Assembly (NCBI RefSeq): GCF_003427025.1
Contig: NZ_QVAI01000001.1
Coordinates: forward strand, 310,001 to 374,000
Reading direction: 5' to 3'
Origin: Jiangella endophytica
Lineage (GTDB): Bacteria; Actinomycetota; Actinomycetes; Jiangellales; Jiangellaceae
DNA: 64,000 bases
Below, piece after piece: positions 1 to 15,021 of this stretch. The position numbers and the translations under genes are program-made. The notes under the pieces are model-generated. The model was not told the origin of the DNA and ran no database searches. It was given only the letters and a program-made list of their open reading frames with translations. Positions within the stretch are counted from its first letter, which is position 1. Each line of letters opens with the position of its first letter.

Positions 1-165
1 GGCTCCGGCGAGCCGCACCGCCTGAAGGTGGCGTCGATCAGCCGCGAGCAGCTGCGGGCCATCGCCGAGCAGAAGATGCCCGACCTCAACGCCAACGACA
101 TCGAGGCCGCCGAGAAGATCATCGCGGGCACCGCCCGTCAGATGGGCGTCACGGTCGCCGAGTGA
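1..165 (+). CDS. rplK: 50S ribosomal protein L11, 3' end only
   Basis: The window opens inside this gene; only the last 54 codons and the TGA stop are present. The residues visible, including the stretch [20 protein letters not shown] and the end GVTVAE, are the conserved C-terminal RNA-binding part of L11. L11 binds the GTPase-associated centre of 23S rRNA beside the L10-L12 stalk and is needed for RelA activation in the stringent response. It is followed after 86 nt by rplA, the usual order. The identity is secure; start and promoter lie outside the window. Confidence 0.95.
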   Translation, partial: GSGEPHRLKVASISREQLRAIAEQKMPDLNANDIEAAEKIIAGTARQMGVTVAE

Positions 166-168
166 ACC

Positions 169-191
169 GCCGGCCGGGCTGACCGGCCGGC
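169..191 (+). terminator. hairpin between rplK and rplA
   Basis: A perfect 9-bp GC-only stem (arms 169-177 and 183-191) with a 5-nt loop follows the rplK stop. There is no T-tract, so it is more likely a processing or partial-attenuation hairpin inside the rplK-rplA operon than a full terminator. Confidence 0.4.
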
Positions 192-251
192 CAGTGGGAG
201 GGTCCAAGCGCTGGGCCCGCACCACGACTCCAGGAACCACGAGGAGAAGAC

Positions 252-962
252 ATGAAGCGCAGCAAGTCCTACCGCGCCGCGGCCGAGAAGATCGACCGCG
301 ACCGCCTGTACAACCCCGCCGAGGCCGTCAAGCTGGCCCGCGAGACGTCGGCCACCAAGTACGACTCCACCGTCGAGGTCGCCCTGCGGCTGGGCGTCGA
401 CCCCCGCAAGGCGGACCAGATGGTCCGCGGCACCGTCAACCTCCCGCACGGCACCGGCAAGACCGCTCGGGTCCTGGTCTTCGCCGTCGGTCCGAAGGCT
501 GAGGAGGCCAAGGCGGCGGGCGCCGACATCGTCGGCGGCGACGAGCTGGTCGAGGAGGTCCAGGGCGGCCGGCTCGACTTCGACGCCGTCGTCGCGACGC
601 CCGACCTCATGGGCAAGGTCGGCCGGCTGGGCCGGGTGCTCGGCCCGCGTGGCCTGATGCCGAACCCCAAGACCGGCACCGTCACCATGGACGTCGAGAA
701 GGCCGTCTCCGACATCAAGGGCGGCAAGATCGAGTTCCGGGTCGACCGGCACGCGAACCTCCACTTCATCATCGGCAAGACGTCGTTCACCGAGCAGGCG
801 CTCGCCGAGAACTACGCCGCCGCGCTCGACGAGGTCAACCGCCTCAAGCCGTCGGCGTCGAAGGGCCGTTACATCCGCAAGGCGACGCTCGCCACGACCA
901 TGGGCCCGAGCATCCCGCTCGACCCCTCGAAGGTCCGGCCGACGGAGTCCGCCGACGCATGA
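252..962 (+). CDS. rplA: 50S ribosomal protein L1
   Basis: Full-length L1 of 236 residues, the normal size. L1 forms the mobile stalk on the E-site side of the 50S subunit and helps release deacylated tRNA; in many bacteria it also represses its own operon by binding the mRNA. The L1 signature [14 protein letters not shown] lies near residues 131-144. The ATG is preceded by the strong ribosome binding site GAGGAGAAG at 241-249. It follows rplK directly and is closed by a hairpin at 1003-1040, so the rplK-rplA unit appears to end here. Confidence 0.97.
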   Translation: MKRSKSYRAAAEKIDRDRLYNPAEAVKLARETSATKYDSTVEVALRLGVDPRKADQMVRGTVNLPHGTGKTARVLVFAVGPKAEEAKAAGADIVGGDELVEEVQGGRLDFDAVVATPDLMGKVGRLGRVLGPRGLMPNPKTGTVTMDVEKAVSDIKGGKIEFRVDRHANLHFIIGKTSFTEQALAENYAAALDEVNRLKPSASKGRYIRKATLATTMGPSIPLDPSKVRPTESADA

Positions 963-1002
963 GTTCCTACCGGTGAGCCGTTGCTGACGGCACACCACCC
1001 GC

Positions 1003-1040
1003 CGACCGCCGCGATCCACTCCGATGGCTCGCGGCGGTCG
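1003..1040 (+). terminator. terminator after rplA
   Basis: A perfect 12-bp stem (arms 1003-1014 and 1029-1040) with a 14-nt loop is followed by a pyrimidine-rich stretch (TGTTCTTCT). It lies 41 nt past the rplA stop and just before the next gene, which fits a factor-independent terminator. Confidence 0.65.
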
Positions 1041-1072
1041 TGTTCTTCTGCCCGTGACACCAGTGTCGGGAC

Positions 1073-2827
1073 GTGGTACCGGTGACGCAGCTGCTCGACC
1101 GGGGCGCGTCCGCGCGCCGAGGGCTGCCGTCGGTGCACCAGATCCCGGTGCTCGGCCGCTTCCTCACCTGGCTGCGCCCCGACTACGGCGGGCTGATCGG
1201 TGCCGTCTGCTTCTTCTGCTGGTCGCTGACGCCGACGCTGCTGCCGCGCACCTGGATCTACCAGGCGATGGTGAGCGGCCTGACGGCGACCATCGGCTAC
1301 GCGCTCGGCGTGCTGATCGCCTGGGTCGTCCGGCTGGTCGTGCGCCGCGCCCGGCCGCTGCTGCTGGAGCCGTCGCGGCGGACCCGGCTGATCGCCTGGT
1401 GGGGCCTGGCCGGGACGGCGGCCGCGGCGATCGCGTGGTACCTCTCCGACAACGCCGCTTGGCAGACCGAGCTGCGCGCCCTGATGGACGTCGAGAGCCC
1501 GGGCCCCAACCACTACCTGCTGATCCTGCTGGTCGCCGGCGCCATCTTCGTCGTGTTCCTGGCGCTGGCCCGGCTGCTGCGCGGCGTGTCGCGGCGGCTG
1601 CGCAGGTTCTTCGGCCGCTGGGTGCCGCCGCAGGTCGCGCTGGTCGCGTCGGTGCTGTGCGTCGGCGGGGTGGCCTTCTGGTCGTGGACCGGCCTGCTCT
1701 ACCCGACGCTGCTGGGCGTGGCCAACGACGCCTTCGCCGCGGTCAACATGGAGACCGAGGCCGGCAACAACGCGCCCGACTCCGCGACACACTCCGGCGG
1801 GCCCGGGTCGCTGGTGACGTGGGACTCGCTGGGCCGCAAGGGCCGTGAGTTCGTGTCGTCCGGGCCGACGGTCGACGAGCTGACGCAGTTCAGCGGCCGG
1901 CCCGCACTGGACCCCGTCCGTGCCTACGTCGGCATGGACTCCGCCGAGACGCCGGCCGGGCTGGCGTCGCTGGCCGTGCGCGAGCTGGAGCGCTCCGGCG
2001 GGTTCGACCGCCAGGTCCTGGTGGTGGTGACGACGACCGGCACGGGCTGGGTGGACGGCGCGGCCGCCGACGCGCTGGAGTACCTCTACAACGGCGACAC
2101 CGCGATCGTCGCCCTGCAGTACTCCTACCTGCCGAGCTGGATCTCGTTCGTCGCCGACCAGGAGCAGGTGCAGATCGCCGGCCGCGCGCTGTTCGAGGCC
2201 GTGCAGGAGGCCTGGCTGGAGCGGCCGCCGTCGGAGCGGCCGAAGCTCATCGTCTACGGCGAGAGCCTCGGCGCGTTGGGCAGCGCCGCCGCGTTCGAGT
2301 CGCTGGGCGACCTGCGCGCGAAGGTCGACGGCGCGTTGTGGGTCGGCTCGCCCAGCCGGCACTCGCTGCGCGCCGAGCTGACCGAGCGGCGCGACCCGGG
2401 CTCGCCGGCCCGGCTGCCCGTCGTCGACGGCGGCCAGGACGTGAAGTTCTGGGGCGGTTGGCAGGAGCCGATGGACCTCGACTTCGACGACGATCCGCCC
2501 GTGCTGTTCCTGCAGCACGCCTCCGACCCGGTGACGCTGTGGTCGTGGGACCTGATGTTCGAGCGGCCGGAGTGGATCGACGAGGAGCACGGCCCGGACG
2601 TCCTGCCCACCCTCGACTGGTATCCGTTCGTCACGTTCTGGCAGGTCACCGCCGACATGGCGCTGTCCGCGACGGTGCCCGCCGGGCACGGGCACAACTA
2701 CGGCGGCGAGCTGGTCGACGCCTGGCTCGCGGTCGTGCCGCCGGACGACTGGCCGGCCGGACGCACCGAGGAGCTGCGCGAGATGGTGCACTCCTTCCAG
2801 GACCAGAAGACCGGCCCGTTCGGCTGA
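1073..2827 (+). CDS. membrane-anchored alpha/beta hydrolase (Abhydrolase_9 type)
   Basis: A 584-residue protein with about four hydrophobic segments in its first 230 residues, starting with the FFCWSLTPTLLPRTW motif typical of the N-terminal membrane domain of this actinobacterial family. A C-terminal alpha/beta-hydrolase fold follows. The nucleophile elbow GESLG places the catalytic serine at residue 398; a likely catalytic His lies in GHGHNY near the C-terminus. The family is recognised but its substrate is unknown, so no reaction is assigned. The GTG at 1073 is the first sensible start after the rplA terminator and lacks a clear ribosome binding site; the nearby in-frame GTG at 1082 is an alternative. 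The gene sits alone between rplA and rplJ. Confidence 0.85.
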   Translation: MVPVTQLLDRGASARRGLPSVHQIPVLGRFLTWLRPDYGGLIGAVCFFCWSLTPTLLPRTWIYQAMVSGLTATIGYALGVLIAWVVRLVVRRARPLLLEPSRRTRLIAWWGLAGTAAAAIAWYLSDNAAWQTELRALMDVESPGPNHYLLILLVAGAIFVVFLALARLLRGVSRRLRRFFGRWVPPQVALVASVLCVGGVAFWSWTGLLYPTLLGVANDAFAAVNMETEAGNNAPDSATHSGGPGSLVTWDSLGRKGREFVSSGPTVDELTQFSGRPALDPVRAYVGMDSAETPAGLASLAVRELERSGGFDRQVLVVVTTTGTGWVDGAAADALEYLYNGDTAIVALQYSYLPSWISFVADQEQVQIAGRALFEAVQEAWLERPPSERPKLIVYGESLGALGSAAAFESLGDLRAKVDGALWVGSPSRHSLRAELTERRDPGSPARLPVVDGGQDVKFWGGWQEPMDLDFDDDPPVLFLQHASDPVTLWSWDLMFERPEWIDEEHGPDVLPTLDWYPFVTFWQVTADMALSATVPAGHGHNYGGELVDAWLAVVPPDDWPAGRTEELREMVHSFQDQKTGPFG

Positions 2828-2828
2828 T

Positions 2829-2858
2829 TTGGCGTCGGCGCCCTGCTGCCCGTAAGAT
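2829..2858 (+). promoter_or_regulatory. predicted promoter of rplJ-rplL
   Basis: TTGGCG at 2829-2834 and TAAGAT at 2853-2858 are separated by 18 nt, matching the spacing of the principal sigma factor. It lies just past the hydrolase stop and upstream of the L10 leader, leaving a 5' untranslated region of roughly 200 nt. Confidence 0.6.
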
Positions 2859-2879
2859 TGACGCTGCCAAAGACCGCCG

Positions 2880-3014
2880 GTCTCACGATCGCCCGCCGAT
2901 CGTGACGAAGGCCCCGCAGTAATGTGGGCGGCCCGCGCAGGTGAGAGACGAACGTCGTGCCGTCGGCCTTGTCGCCGGTGCCCCTTCGCCCCGCGCCTGC
3001 GCCGGGGCGTTTTT
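2880..3014 (+). promoter_or_regulatory. L10 leader RNA with attenuator hairpin
   Basis: The region from the rplJ promoter to the rplJ start has the look of the ribosomal protein L10 leader, including the GCAGGTGAGAGACGAACG block at 2937-2954 that resembles the L10-L12 binding site seen upstream of actinobacterial rplJ. It ends with a 7-bp stem (2987-2993 with 3003-3009) directly followed by five T residues (3010-3014), a textbook intrinsic terminator placed 47 nt before the rplJ ATG. This suggests autogenous control by attenuation: excess L10-L12 binds the leader and favours the terminator. The leader family is inferred from position and motif; the hairpin is seen directly. Confidence 0.65.
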
Positions 3015-3061
3015 CATGTCTGCGGGACTCCACCGGCACCACCATCTGGAGAAGGAGCCCC

Positions 3062-3724
3062 ATGGCGAGGCCTGACAAGGCAGCCGCGGTCGCAGAGCTC
3101 GCGGACGAGTTCCGTGCCAGCAACGCGGTCGTGCTGACCGAGTACCGCGGCCTCACCGTCAAGCAGCTGACGGAACTGCGTCGGTCGCTCGGTGGGAACG
3201 CGTCCTACGCCGTGGTGAAGAACACGCTGACCAAGATCGCGGCGAAGGAAGCCGGGATCTCGGGGCTCGACGACTACCTGTCCGGCCCGTCGGCCATCGC
3301 CTTCGTCAAGGGCGACCCGGTCGAGGCCGCGAAGGGCCTGCGTGACTTCGCCAAGGCGAACCCCGTCCTCGTGGTGAAGGGTGGCCTGCTCGATGGGGCG
3401 CCGCTCACCGGTGAGGAGATCAACAAGCTCGCCGACCTCGAGTCGCGCGAGGTCCTGCTGGCCAAGCTGGCCGGTGCGATGAAGGCGTCGCTGCAGAACG
3501 CGGTGTCGCTGTTCGCCGCCCCGCTGGCGCAGACCGCTCGCGTCGTCGAGGCGCTGCGGCAGAAGGCCGAGGCAGACCCGAGCATCCTCGCCGGTGGCGC
3601 CGGCACGCCGGCCGCCGTCGAGACCCCCGCCGAGGAGGCGCCCGCTGCTGAGGCGGCCGCCGACGAGGCACCCGCCGCCGAGGCCGCCGACGCGACCGAG
3701 GCGACGGAGCAGAACGAGGGCTGA
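3062..3724 (+). CDS. rplJ: 50S ribosomal protein L10
   Basis: L10 anchors the L7/L12 dimers to 23S rRNA at the base of the stalk. The protein starts [17 protein letters not shown] from the ATG at 3062, preceded by GAAGGAG; the open frame extends upstream to 2957, but that part is leader RNA with the attenuator. At 220 residues it is longer than the usual 165-180 because of an Ala/Glu/Pro-rich low-complexity tail over about the last 40 residues, beyond the helix that binds L12. It is co-transcribed with rplL, 78 nt downstream. Confidence 0.96.
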   Translation: MARPDKAAAVAELADEFRASNAVVLTEYRGLTVKQLTELRRSLGGNASYAVVKNTLTKIAAKEAGISGLDDYLSGPSAIAFVKGDPVEAAKGLRDFAKANPVLVVKGGLLDGAPLTGEEINKLADLESREVLLAKLAGAMKASLQNAVSLFAAPLAQTARVVEALRQKAEADPSILAGGAGTPAAVETPAEEAPAAEAAADEAPAAEAADATEATEQNEG

Positions 3725-3802
3725 ACGCCCGGGGGTCGTCCCACGGCCCCGAGCCCGTACGACAACCCGGCATTCAGCCGACCAGAGAAAGGAACCGCCA
3801 CC

Positions 3803-4192
3803 ATGGCGAAGCTCAACACCGAGGACCTCCTGGACGCCTTCAAGGAGATGACCCTCATCGAGCTCTCGGAGTTCGTGAAGAAGTTCGAGGAGACCTTCGA
3901 GGTCACCGCGGCCGCCCCGGTCGCCGTCGCCGCTCCGGGTGCCGCTGCCCCCGGCGCCGCTGCCCCGGCCGAGGAGGAGAAGGACGAGTTCGACGTCGTC
4001 CTCGAGTCGGCCGGCGACAAGAAGATCCAGGTCATCAAGGAGGTCCGCGCTCTGACCTCGCTCGGCCTCAAGGAGGCCAAGGACCTGGTCGAGGCCGCGC
4101 CGAAGCCGCTGCTCGAGAAGGTCAACAAGGAGGCCGCGGAGAAGGCCAAGGAGGCCCTCGAGGCCGCCGGCGCCACCGTCTCCGTCAAGTGA
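3803..4192 (+). CDS. rplL: 50S ribosomal protein L7/L12
   Basis: The multicopy acidic stalk protein that recruits EF-Tu, EF-G, IF2 and release factors. The 129 residues show the N-terminal dimerisation helices (about 1-35), an Ala/Pro hinge (about 36-56, with repeated APGAA units) and the C-terminal factor-binding domain with the conserved [14 protein letters not shown] motif. ATG at 3803 with AAAGGA at 3788-3793. It ends the rplJ-rplL unit, being followed by a long hairpin at 4214-4250. Confidence 0.97.
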   Translation: MAKLNTEDLLDAFKEMTLIELSEFVKKFEETFEVTAAAPVAVAAPGAAAPGAAAPAEEEKDEFDVVLESAGDKKIQVIKEVRALTSLGLKEAKDLVEAAPKPLLEKVNKEAAEKAKEALEAAGATVSVK

Positions 4193-4213
4193 GTCTCTGA
4201 CCCACTGACAGCA

Positions 4214-4250
4214 ACGGGCCCGGTACCCCATCGCGGGGTGCCGGGCCCGT
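4214..4250 (+). terminator. terminator after rplL
   Basis: A 16-bp GC-rich stem (arms 4214-4229 and 4235-4250, one T-G wobble) with a 5-nt loop, 21 nt past the rplL stop. It has no T-tract, as is common for actinobacterial terminators. It separates rplJ-rplL from the independently promoted rpoB. Confidence 0.7.
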
Positions 4251-4820
4251 TCGCGTGGGCGGCATCGCGATTCTCGGCCGAGAGCCCGCCGCCGGTGGGT
4301 CGTCACCGCGGCGCCGCGATCGTCAGGCCCGCAGGCTGACCCCGCCCCGTGAGGGAGGGCCCCCACCCTACGGGTGGGCACCGACACTGCCGACGCCGTC
4401 CAGAACCTGGGAACCGACGCCACTCTGTTCGCCCACAGCGAAATTCTGCGGTCTCGCTCGAGTGGCCGTGAGCGGGTCGCGACGCCGCTCCGGCGGGCTA
4501 GTCGTGCGCGGCGCGCCACTGGATCGTACGTTCGGATGAGTCACCGATCGGCCGCTGAGCACGGCGAATGCGGCAATTCAGGTGCCAGTTCGACGATCGG
4601 GGGGTCTTCGGTGCTTGACGCGGGCGACCTCCTGACGAGATGCTGATCGGGCAGCGGGGTGGGGGATGCGAGACAGAAGGAAGCGCGGAGTGGCTGACCA
4701 CTCGACAGCAGTGTGCCCTTTGGGTTAGACTGCAGCTTTGCGCTGCCCTTCGCCGATGCTGCCCGCTTGGGTTGAGGACTGCGCGTGCATTCCGACCGTG
4801 TGCCCTCGGAAGGACCCCTG
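4251..4820 (+). other. long upstream region of rpoB
   Basis: No convincing gene is seen in these 570 nt; short open frames here lack ribosome binding sites and family resemblance. The stretch contains a palindromic block around 4366-4380 (CCCACCC-TAC-GGGTGGG) related to the repeat near 13740, and the rpoB promoter at 4702-4731. The remainder is less GC-rich than coding neighbours. Confidence 0.6.
4702..4731 (+). promoter_or_regulatory. predicted rpoB promoter
   Basis: TCGACA at 4702-4707 and TAGACT at 4726-4731 with an 18-nt spacer. Transcription would start near 4738, giving about an 80-nt leader before the rpoB TTG. The -10 box is a good sigma-70-type match. Confidence 0.65.
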
Positions 4821-8288
<3,468 letters not shown>

Positions 8289-8376
8289 CGGTGGTGGGAG
8301 GCCGGTCCGCTGAGCCTGCCTCCCATTTCCGCCAGCCACCACAGACCTGAAACATCTGAGCGAGAGAAGGACACAC

Positions 8377-12288
<3,912 letters not shown>

Positions 12289-12306
12289 CGAGTCCGGCGT
12301 CCCTGA

Positions 12307-12347
12307 ACGACGGCGCCGTCACCCTTCGCGGGTGGCGGCGCCGTCGT
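12307..12347. terminator. bidirectional terminator between rpoC and the ART island
   Basis: An 18-bp stem (arms 12307-12324 and 12330-12347, one wobble) with a 5-nt TTCGC loop lies between the convergent ends of rpoC and the minus-strand 53-codon ORF. It can serve both directions. Confidence 0.75.
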
Positions 12348-12358
12348 CGTGTCCGGGC

Positions 12359-12520
12359 TCAGTCGTCGTCGACGATCTCGAAGCCTTCCTGGCCGGCTGC
12401 CTTCTCCGGGGCGATGTCGGCGGGTGGCGCTGCGCCGGCGTCGTCGTCGCGGACGGCTTTCAGGTAGGCGGCCTTGCCGGTGTCGCTCAGCCGGTCGTAG
12501 GCCGCGCGGTCGAAGCGCAC
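12359..12520 (-). CDS. small acidic protein overlapping the ADP-ribosyltransferase gene
   Basis: A 53-residue ORF too short for most ORF callers. Its GTG start (12520-12518) has the strong ribosome binding site GAGGAGG 7 nt upstream, lying inside the end of the ADP-ribosyltransferase gene; the two overlap by 34 nt in different frames, so translation is probably coupled. The product starts MRFDRAAYDRLSDTGKAAYL and ends in an acidic tail GFEIVDDD. There is no membrane segment or signal peptide. The family is not recognised. By position and charge it could be an antitoxin, immunity protein or chaperone for the upstream enzyme, but that is inference only. Confidence 0.6.
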   Translation of the reverse strand: MRFDRAAYDRLSDTGKAAYLKAVRDDDAGAAPPADIAPEKAAGQEGFEIVDDD

Positions 12521-13590
12521 GATGCCACCTCCTCGAGCAGGAAGCTCCAGCACTCGCGTCGATCGTCCCACGAGCGGTCGATGACCCGGAACCGCGTGCC
12601 GGGTGGGAACAGCACCTCGGCCTCGTGCGCGAACGACGAGAACGCCCGGATGTCGGCGCCGCCGCGGCCGACGATGGTGAGGAACGCGTTGCCGCCGCCG
12701 CGGAAGGCCTCGGCGACCGACACACTCGCCGACGCGCTGGCGAACCCGCGGTCGGCCACGACGACGCCCGGCTGCCAGCGCGGCAGCTGCGCCGCCGGCA
12801 GCGACGTGCCCCGATAGGCGACGCCGGTGAACCGCGGCAGCGCCGCCAGACCGGCGACGGCGTCGTCGACCAGCCGCTGCAGCTCGTCCTGCTCGTCCTG
12901 CTCCGACTGTGCCGACGACCGGGTGCCGGCCGGTCGGCGCAAGTAGGTGTTCATCTCCTCGACCCCCTCGACCGTCGTGTAGTAGTGCAGCGCCCGGCCT
13001 TGCGCGGCGGTCAACCGAGGGCGGCGAGGCGGTGGCGTCGTCGCCGCCGGTGGGGCTGGTGCCTCGCGTCGACGCCCGGCCGAGGACGGGCCGGTGCCCG
13101 CGGCCCCGAGCCCGAGCCGCCGCGCGTTGCCCGTGGCGGGCAGGGAGTGGTGCCCGACGGCAGCCGGCGTCGCGGGTGTTGCGGGGGTCGCGGGGGTCGT
13201 CGGCGTTGCTCCGATCGGCGCGTTTCGCGCACCCGATGCCCAAGGGCGCTCCGGCCGGCTGGGCCTGCCCGCCGCCCCAGGCCGGGGGCGGCGGCTGGCG
13301 GCCGTCGCCGGGTCGCGGAGCAGGGCGCCGAGCTCGTCAGCCGCGGACTCGACGACGAGCATCAGCGTCTCGGCGGCGGTGGTGAGCGCCTCGTGCATCG
13401 CGGCGGCTGCGACCCGCACCGCGTCGTGCTGGCGTGGTGACAGCGCCGGACCGGCCCGCCGCTGGGCCACGCGGACGCGCGACAGCATCGACGCCGCGAG
13501 GGCGCCGGTGTCGTCGTGAATCGGACCGGACAGCTGCGCCAGCCCGTGGGCGGCGGACCGAGCCGGTCGCGCGGAGGATGAGGGGACCAC
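12487..13590 (-). CDS. multidomain protein with C-terminal R-S-E ADP-ribosyltransferase domain
   Basis: With the GTG at 13590-13588 the product has 367 residues. Residues 1-92 are predicted helical (resembling secreted-toxin N-terminal regions); 93-195 are a Pro/Ala/Thr/Arg-rich linker with TPA repeats at about 129-142. Residues 200-355 look like an ADP-ribosyltransferase: Arg260 in AYRGTS, the SxS motif at Ser285-Ser287 after RGF, and ExE at Glu323-Glu325 in HEAEVLFPPGTRF. This is the R-S-E signature of enzymes that transfer ADP-ribose from NAD to protein, often arginine. There is no signal peptide or membrane segment. The start is uncertain: AGGAGG sits only 1 nt before this GTG and the frame stays open upstream to 14034. 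The 3' end overlaps the small acidic ORF. A polymorphic-toxin role is inferred, not shown. Confidence 0.75.
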   Translation of the reverse strand: MVPSSSARPARSAAHGLAQLSGPIHDDTGALAASMLSRVRVAQRRAGPALSPRQHDAVRVAAAAMHEALTTAAETLMLVVESAADELGALLRDPATAASRRPRPGAAGRPSRPERPWASGARNAPIGATPTTPATPATPATPAAVGHHSLPATGNARRLGLGAAGTGPSSAGRRREAPAPPAATTPPPRRPRLTAAQGRALHYYTTVEGVEEMNTYLRRPAGTRSSAQSEQDEQDELQRLVDDAVAGLAALPRFTGVAYRGTSLPAAQLPRWQPGVVVADRGFASASASVSVAEAFRGGGNAFLTIVGRGGADIRAFSSFAHEAEVLFPPGTRFRVIDRSWDDRRECWSFLLEEVASCASTARPTTG

Positions 13591-13735
13591 ACCTCCTATG
13601 GGTCGTTCGCAGCGCCCGAATGTGACAGTGCCCCGAGGATTCACGCCGCACGCCGGCGGACGGCAGCGGACGGCGGCCAACGGCAAGCGGGGGCGAACGG
13701 CGGCGTGTGCGGGCGAGTGTCGGCGCCCGCCCGTA

Positions 13736-13806
13736 GGGTGGGCACCCACCCAACCGGGCGGGGACCCACCCAGTGGGTGGGCACCCACCCAACCGGGCGG
13801 GGACCC
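13736..13806. repeat. two identical 32-bp direct repeats
   Basis: The 32-nt units 13736-13767 and 13775-13806 are identical and 7 nt apart. Each contains the palindrome GGGTGGG-CA-CCCACCC. They lie in the 262-nt gap between the divergent ADP-ribosyltransferase and metallopeptidase-like genes, 46 nt before the latter start. A related 13-nt core (CCCGTAGGGTGGG, 13730-13742 region) occurs inverted near 4366-4380, so this may be a dispersed intergenic repeat rather than a specific operator. Confidence 0.85.
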
Positions 13807-13852
13807 GCCCCGTCGCCGGGCCGGAACCCACCGCGCTGCCGAGGAGGAGCCG

Positions 13853-14611
13853 ATGACCGAGCCGACCGTCGCGCTGCTCCGCGACGCCGGTCTGCTGAGC
13901 GGCGAGCCGGACGACCGGTACCGCGAGTGGGTGCGGTGGACCCTCGCCGCCGGCCACAGCTCCGAGGAGGTGGTCGGCATCGCGCGGGAGGAGGGCGTCA
14001 CGGCGGCGACGTTCGCCCCGCTGGCCGGCCGCACCGTGTGGCGTGGCCCGGACGAGCGCCCCTACGTCCGCATCGACGACGCCCGGCGGGCGCGCGAGCT
14101 GGCCCGGCTGACAGAGCTGCTCAACGGCCACCGGCCCAGCCGCACCGACGCCCGGCGCGACCGCAACCGCTGGTCGTACTCCGGCCTGTTCGGCCTCAAC
14201 GCCGGCGACGCGGGGACGGCGGTCCGGCGGGGTGCTCTGGTGGCCACGCCCGAGGGGACGATGATGGCGGCGGCCGGCGCGCGGTCGCTGCGGGCCCTGC
14301 CGAACCCCGTCGACTGGTTCGCCGCCCGTGGCGGCACCACCTGGGGCGAGCTCTACCTGGTGAACGGCTCGCACGACGATCCCGCCGAGGTCCTGCGCGC
14401 ATCGATCGAGACCGGCCGGCGGCCGCCCGGTTCGGGCGCGCCCAGCCTGGCGCGGCTGTTGCGGCACGAGCGGGTGCACTCCGAGCAGTGGGCGCGCTAC
14501 GGTTACGTCCGGTTCATCTGGGAGTACATGGTCCGGCACGACCCCCGCAAGCCGTGCGAGCATCCGCTCGAGCGTGAAGCCGGCCTCGCCGACGGCGGCT
14601 ACCGCTGCTGA
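13853..14611 (+). CDS. HExxH metallopeptidase-like protein
   Basis: A 252-residue protein starting at the ATG at 13853 behind GAGGAGGAG (13841-13849). The open frame continues upstream to 13598, but that part crosses the repeats and is not coding. The notable motif is HERVH at residues 205-209, a gluzincin-like zinc site, followed by SEQWARYGYVRFIWEY and HPLEREAGLAD (237-247), where Glu240 or Glu242 could be the third ligand. The N-terminal half has no recognised domain. No signal peptide or membrane segment is seen, so it would act in the cytoplasm or be exported another way. It is divergent from the ADP-ribosyltransferase gene. Enzyme activity is inferred from the motif alone. Confidence 0.75.
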   Translation: MTEPTVALLRDAGLLSGEPDDRYREWVRWTLAAGHSSEEVVGIAREEGVTAATFAPLAGRTVWRGPDERPYVRIDDARRARELARLTELLNGHRPSRTDARRDRNRWSYSGLFGLNAGDAGTAVRRGALVATPEGTMMAAAGARSLRALPNPVDWFAARGGTTWGELYLVNGSHDDPAEVLRASIETGRRPPGSGAPSLARLLRHERVHSEQWARYGYVRFIWEYMVRHDPRKPCEHPLEREAGLADGGYRC

Positions 14612-14739
14612 CCGACGGCCCGCACACGGCGCACTCGCGGCGGGGTCGCGAGCCGGTGCGCCCGGCGTGGGGTCGTGACGCGGACGAGACCCGTGCGTTA
14701 TCGTGCGAGTGCGTCTTCCCGTCGAGCTGCGGCATCACT

Positions 14740-14769
14740 TTGACCTGGGTACCCTTGACCGGGTAACCT
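14740..14769 (+). promoter_or_regulatory. predicted promoter of rpsL-rpsG-fusA-tuf
   Basis: TTGACC at 14740-14745, an 18-nt spacer and TAACCT at 14764-14769. A second TTGACC at 14755-14760 lies inside the spacer and is too close to the -10 box to serve it. Confidence 0.6.
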
Positions 14770-14891
14770 CAGTCTTCGTGCCTGGACTGCTCCGGGCAAT
14801 CCGGCGCGCCCGGCCGCAGAAGCCAGCGCATACCGGACAGATCAACCGACCACATCGATCGGAAGCCTGATCGTGCGGCGTGGGACCGGGC

Positions 14892-14915
14892 CGACACGCC
14901 CGACCGCGGGGGTCG
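14892..14915 (+). promoter_or_regulatory. 24-nt leader element shared with rpsJ
   Basis: Identical over 24 nt to 19592-19615 upstream of rpsJ. Its 3' part folds as CGACC (14901-14905), loop GCGGG, GGTCG (14911-14915). It lies 106 nt before the rpsL start within the predicted untranslated leader, so an RNA-level role is more likely than a promoter role. Function unknown. Confidence 0.7.
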
Positions 14916-15021
14916 CCGTAAGGCGCCCACGACCTGCGCCGACGCCAGGTGAAAGACCAGTGTGATCCCCGGAAACCAGACCAGTCGAGGCAGTTCGACG
15001 AGCAGAGGACACGGAGACGTA

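Larger units (their letters stand above)
14612..15021 (+). other. leader and promoter region of the str operon
   Basis: No gene is seen in these 410 nt. They contain the rpsL promoter (14740-14769) and a 24-nt element (14892-14915) shared exactly with the rpsJ leader. The predicted 5' untranslated region of rpsL is about 245 nt, long enough to hold a regulatory structure. Confidence 0.7.

Noticed and set aside
4374..4646. A 90-codon frame upstream of rpoB
   Set aside because: No ribosome binding site, no family resemblance, and overlapped by other equally long frames; probably chance.
13171..13215. Short GTC/GCGGG tandem repeats as a CRISPR or microsatellite
   Set aside because: They encode the TPA repeats in the linker of the ADP-ribosyltransferase protein; there are no spacers and the repeat is coding.
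13598..13852. Upstream extension of the HExxH protein frame
   Set aside because: It crosses the 32-bp direct repeats, and the ATG at 13853 has a strong ribosome binding site.
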